9,869 nt of DNA from Methanobacteriota archaeon (lineage in GTDB: Archaea; Thermoplasmatota; Poseidoniia; Poseidoniales; SP79): NCBI GenBank assembly GCA_002715545.1, contig PAZI01000033.1, forward strand, positions 11,142-21,010. The letters run 5' to 3'. This document shows, piece by piece, positions 6,741 through 9,869 of this stretch (the stretch's first letter is position 1; every line of letters begins with the position of its first letter). Under the pieces are notes generated by a model, which saw only the letters and a list, made by a program, of their open reading frames with translations, searched no databases and was not told where the DNA came from. The position numbers and the translations under genes are program-made.

Positions 6741-9700
6741 CCTTGGTCACTTCCATCAAGTGTTGATTTCCAGGCCCTTCTCAAATTCGATACTTTAGCA
6801 TCGAGGATCATATTGTCTGTGTCGGTGATCATGATTCGATCTTCTTCTGTCACAGTACCAAGGCGGAAACACGCAATGCCATCCATCATTGACTCGAATC
6901 TCAGGGTATCTTCAGGTGCTACACTGACAAGAATGCGACCAAGACTTTCACCGAAAAGAATGGCTGTAATACTAAGTTCAGCATTATGTGAACGTAAAGT
7001 GGAGATGTCGATGGTTGCTCCGCCATCAGTGCCGAAACATGACTCAGATAGGGAAACAGATAACCCCCCGTCTGAACAATCATGAGCGCTCTGGATGAGG
7101 TTCTCCCTCATTGCAGTGGTGAGAGTTCTATACATCTCCATATTCCGAATTGGGTCGAGTTTTGGTACCGCTCCACCAATTCCTCCTTTGCCTTCATCAC
7201 GAAGAAGATATGCAACAGAACTAGCACCTAATTCATCATATGTCTCTCCAAGAAGATAGATGACATGTCCTGATTGTTTGAACTCAGAAGAGATTGCTGT
7301 TCTGACATCTGGATGATCACCGATAAGGCTGAACAGTAAGGTAGGAGGGACACTGATCTTCTGACCATCGAGTACTGCATCATTCTTCATCGAATCTTTA
7401 CCGCTGATGCAAGGGAGCATGTAGGCACGGCAAGTTTCCTCAAGAGCTCGGTTAGCACGGACGAGTTGGGCTAGTTTGTAGCGCCCGTCAGGTGTTTTGG
7501 ATGATTCGACTGGGTCGGGCCAACAGAAATTATCGAGACCTGCAATCTGATCAAGGTTGACTCCAACACAAACGGCATTACGGACTGCTTCGTCAACGCT
7601 TGCAGCAGCCATTGCATAAGCATCGATGTCAGAATAACGAGGGATGATTCCGCATGAGATGACAATGCCTCTTGTCTGACCATGAAGTGGGGCGAGAACT
7701 GCAGCGTCATTAGGAGCATCACTATGGAGACCTCCGAAGGGTTTGATCACTGTCTGCCCAATGACCTCATGATCGTAGGATCGTACCCACCATTCCTTAC
7801 TCGCTATATCTGGAAGGGAAAGAAGGCGCTCAAGAAGAGAGGTGGATTCCTCGACATCGAGTTCTGGAAATTCAGGAGGAACATGGGAAGGGGGGGTCCA
7901 CGTTGATTCTAACTCCAATTGAGGGCAACCATCATGGAGAAAGGAAAGAGGGAGGGAAGCTACAATTTGATCAGAATGGCGGACTTGAAATGTACCTGAA
8001 TCGGTGAAGGAACCAATGGCTGTCACCTCCACCTCATGAAGTTCTGCAATTGATTCGAAGGCCTTCATATCCTGTTCGTGGATGCCTACGGTCATGCGCT
8101 CTTGTGACTCTGAAACAAGAATTTCCCATGAACTCAATCCTGCTCGTTTCAGAGGTACTTTACCGAGGTCAATATCGGCACCACCTGTGTATGTCGCCAT
8201 CTCTCCAACGCTGCTTGAGAGGCCACCTGCCCCATTATCTGTGATAACTTGAATGAGATTTTCATCACGCGCTACCAGAAGCATGTCAAGCATTTTCTTT
8301 TGGGTGATAGGATCTCCAATCTGAACGGCGGTACTAGGACTCTCTTCAGTGAGCTCTTGGCTGGAGAAAGTAGCTCCATGGATTCCATCACCACCAACGC
8401 GGCCACCAACCATGTAGATGATATCACCTGGTGAAGGCGTCTTGATGTGGCTTTCTCGGCCATCTGAAAGGTACCGTGGCATCAATCCAACTGTTCCACA
8501 ATAAACGAGGGGTTTGCCAATGTATCGTTCATCGAAAACAAATGCGCCATTGACTGTAGGAATTCCACTTTCATTCCCCCCTGCCCGAACACCTGCATGG
8601 ACACCACGCAATACACGCGAAGGATGGAATAATCCAGTGGGGAGAGGACCTTTGTAATCTGGAGGGCCAAAACAAAACACATCAGTATTGGCAATAGGAC
8701 GGGCGCCAAGACCGGTTCCAATGATATCTCGATTAACACCAACAATACCGGTCATAGCACCTCCAAAGGGATCAAGGGCGCTGGGAGAGTTATGCGTCTC
8801 GACCTTCATGCACAAACTCCATTCGTCCGTCCAGGCTATGACTCCTGAATTATCGTGGAAGAGAGATAGTAACCAATCACATTCTTCTTTCATTTCTAAC
8901 GCTGGTTTCATGATGTGTGTCTTGAATAAAGAATCGATCATTGTGTCTTCATCGGTTTCGGTATCGGTGTGATGAATCTTAGCAGAGAAAATCTTGTGCT
9001 TACAATGCTCAGACCAAGATTGTGCTAGGCACTCTAATTCAACATCTGTTGGGGCAGAAGGTGGAAGCCCGAGCTCTTTTCTTTCTCTTTGGAGATTTGA
9101 ATCACGATAATGTGATTGTATCACTTTCATCTCAGCCAAGGAAAGAGAGAGGATTCCGTCCTCACTGATTCTGATGAGAGAATCATCTGAAATCTCAAGA
9201 TCAATTGTGGCTGGACCATGTTGAATCAGAGGGGGTTGCGAGGGAAAGGATAGGTGTGGCCATGGCGAATTTGATGTTCTTCTATCACTGATTACTGCGC
9301 GTTCTATCAAAGGGTTGTACAATTGCCCCGCTAACCAATCGGCATCTAAATCGGGGGAGGTTCCCCAGAAATAGTACCCGATTGTCGTTGAAATCAGCAC
9401 ATCAGCACATTCTGGAAACAAGGTCCTATACCCATCAATGGCTGCTTGGCCACGATTATCTGTTACCCCGGGTTTGAATCCAATCAGGATAGAAATTTCA
9501 GGATCTGAAGGGAAAACGCCTTCACTAACAAACGATGAATCAATGACTACGTCTTCAATAATTGGATCAGAAAACAAGTCATGGGCTGCCTGCTCTAGAT
9601 GTTCTGTGTTGGATTCACCTTCTATCAGATAGCCAAGAGTGCTACGCACCGTGCCAATAACAACGCCATGATCCTTTGATAATTGACGCTGAATAGACTC

Positions 9701-9763
9701 GCCCCTGCTATCAATGAAGGCACCCCCAATACGGGGAAGGACCTCGATGCGCCGTGTCACCAC
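6737..9763 (-). CDS. purL: Phosphoribosylformylglycinamidine synthase PurL with N-terminal tandem PurS-like domains
   Basis: PurL is the ATP-dependent FGAM synthase subunit: FGAR + ATP + glutamine-derived ammonia gives FGAM + ADP + Pi. At 1008 residues it is longer than the small PurL (~700-750) and shorter than the fused enzyme with its own glutaminase (~1300). Residues ~5-75 and ~88-160 each look like a PurS domain; the second has the telltale FKPGVTDNRGQAA and both end in NP/DP-L/I-IE. A linker follows, then SEHCKHKIF at 251-259 with the catalytic His253, KVETHNSPSALDPFGG at 320-335, GGRVGGDGIHGATFSS at 453-468, DNGAGGLSSSVGE at 509-521, ISGKDSMKND at 786-795, and HDCSDGGLSVSLSE at 894-907. 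Both AIRS-like halves are complete. The start is GTG at 9763, or the adjacent GTG at 9760. Both fit the start of the first PurS fold, whose strand begins at residue 5. No clear Shine-Dalgarno or TATA box lies in the 63 bases before it. The stop overlaps the purQ start by 4 bases. Confidence 0.97.
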   Translation of the reverse strand: MVTRRIEVLPRIGGAFIDSRGESIQRQLSKDHGVVIGTVRSTLGYLIEGESNTEHLEQAAHDLFSDPIIEDVVIDSSFVSEGVFPSDPEISILIGFKPGVTDNRGQAAIDGYRTLFPECADVLISTTIGYYFWGTSPDLDADWLAGQLYNPLIERAVISDRRTSNSPWPHLSFPSQPPLIQHGPATIDLEISDDSLIRISEDGILSLSLAEMKVIQSHYRDSNLQRERKELGLPPSAPTDVELECLAQSWSEHCKHKIFSAKIHHTDTETDEDTMIDSLFKTHIMKPALEMKEECDWLLSLFHDNSGVIAWTDEWSLCMKVETHNSPSALDPFGGAMTGIVGVNRDIIGTGLGARPIANTDVFCFGPPDYKGPLPTGLFHPSRVLRGVHAGVRAGGNESGIPTVNGAFVFDERYIGKPLVYCGTVGLMPRYLSDGRESHIKTPSPGDIIYMVGGRVGGDGIHGATFSSQELTEESPSTAVQIGDPITQKKMLDMLLVARDENLIQVITDNGAGGLSSSVGEMATYTGGADIDLGKVPLKRAGLSSWEILVSESQERMTVGIHEQDMKAFESIAELHEVEVTAIGSFTDSGTFQVRHSDQIVASLPLSFLHDGCPQLELESTWTPPSHVPPEFPELDVEESTSLLERLLSLPDIASKEWWVRSYDHEVIGQTVIKPFGGLHSDAPNDAAVLAPLHGQTRGIVISCGIIPRYSDIDAYAMAAASVDEAVRNAVCVGVNLDQIAGLDNFCWPDPVESSKTPDGRYKLAQLVRANRALEETCRAYMLPCISGKDSMKNDAVLDGQKISVPPTLLFSLIGDHPDVRTAISSEFKQSGHVIYLLGETYDELGASSVAYLLRDEGKGGIGGAVPKLDPIRNMEMYRTLTTAMRENLIQSAHDCSDGGLSVSLSESCFGTDGGATIDISTLRSHNAELSITAILFGESLGRILVSVAPEDTLRFESMMDGIACFRLGTVTEEDRIMITDTDNMILDAKVSNLRRAWKSTLDGSDQG

Positions 9764-9826
9764 ATAGAGGCGGGTGCGGGACGTCCTTAGAGATGCGCCA
9801 AAACCAATGGAAGGGAATCAGGGGGA

Positions 9827-9869
9827 CTAGAAGCCGCCCATGCCACCCATGCCACCCATGCCACCCATG
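9827..9869 (-). CDS. Chaperonin C-terminal tail, probably thermosome subunit (5' part outside window)
   Basis: Only the last 14 codons and the TAG stop region are visible. They read MGG four times, then Phe and stop. Met-Gly-Gly tails are typical of chaperonin subunits, where the disordered tail projects into the folding chamber. Both archaeal thermosomes (group II) and GroEL/Hsp60 (group I) can end this way. The archaeal look of the window favours a thermosome, but these few residues cannot decide. The gene lies on the same strand as purL, and its stop is 63 bases upstream of the purL start, so read-through transcription into purL is possible. Other Met/Gly-rich tails cannot be excluded. Confidence 0.6.
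   Translation of the reverse strand, partial: MGGMGGMGGMGGF
9839..9869 (-). repeat. Nine-base tandem repeat encoding Met-Gly-Gly
   Basis: The plus-strand unit CATGCCACC occurs at 9839-9847, 9848-9856 and 9857-9865 and continues as CATG to the window edge. A diverged unit at 9830-9838 gives the final GGF. The unit length of three codons and the sense of the minus strand show that this is the coding repeat of the chaperonin tail. The copies are identical at third codon positions, which suggests recent expansion. The repeat may continue beyond the window. Confidence 0.85.

Noticed and set aside
6630..7085. Plus-strand 151-codon frame opposite the purL/purQ junction
   Set aside because: It lies antisense to two strongly conserved genes and its translation shows no recognisable domain. 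It is a shadow frame.
9839..9869. Nine-base tandem repeat as a non-coding satellite or replication iteron
   Set aside because: It translates in one frame as MGG repeats ending in a stop, which fits a chaperonin tail.
1..9869. A defence system, mobile element or other new multi-gene system
   Set aside because: No nuclease, transposase, integrase, toxin or reverse-transcriptase motif is visible, and apart from purL-purQ the genes alternate strands and do not form operons.

Overview
The window looks like a piece of a marine archaeal genome, most likely Marine Group II (Candidatus Poseidoniales) or a close relative. This is an inference. It rests on a chaperonin gene ending in Met-Gly-Gly repeats at the right edge, a site-2 protease with an archaeal-looking first membrane segment, dense packing with end-to-end or overlapping genes, little sign of Shine-Dalgarno sites, one archaeal-style TATA box at leaderless spacing, and a long Trp/Glu-rich coiled-coil protein and a secreted-type domain that I remember from Poseidoniales proteins. 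No rRNA, tRNA, CRISPR, transposase or integrase signal is visible, and coding density is close to complete.

Layout, left to right. Positions 1-936 (+) hold the 3' part of a probably exported protein of unknown function that ends in a thioredoxin-fold domain with a CGHC active site. It meets, stop codon against stop codon, a minus-strand peroxiredoxin/thioredoxin-like gene (937-1491). A 116-bp divergent spacer with a probable TATA box for the minus-strand gene separates this from a 913-residue coiled-coil protein (1608-4349, +) that contains five or six copies of a Trp/Phe-Gly motif, an acidic tandem repeat and a C-terminal helical domain. It converges with a site-2-protease-family membrane metalloprotease (4363-5193, -). 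A 90-bp divergent spacer leads to a small zinc-ribbon protein of unknown function (5284-5946, +), whose last bases overlap the end of purQ.

The right third is a purine biosynthesis unit on the minus strand. purL (6737-9763) is followed by purQ (5931-6740) with a 4-bp ATGA overlap. PurL carries two PurS-like domains at its N terminus, so the two proteins should together form a complete FGAM synthase (step 4 of de novo purine synthesis) without a separate PurS. Upstream of purL, on the same strand, lies the last stretch of a chaperonin gene.

Only purL and purQ clearly work together. The two thioredoxin-fold genes are neighbours but converge, so they do not share a transcript. I do not see a defence system, mobile element or evident new multi-gene system. 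The most interesting unknowns are the coiled-coil protein, the thioredoxin fusion at the left edge and the small zinc-ribbon protein.
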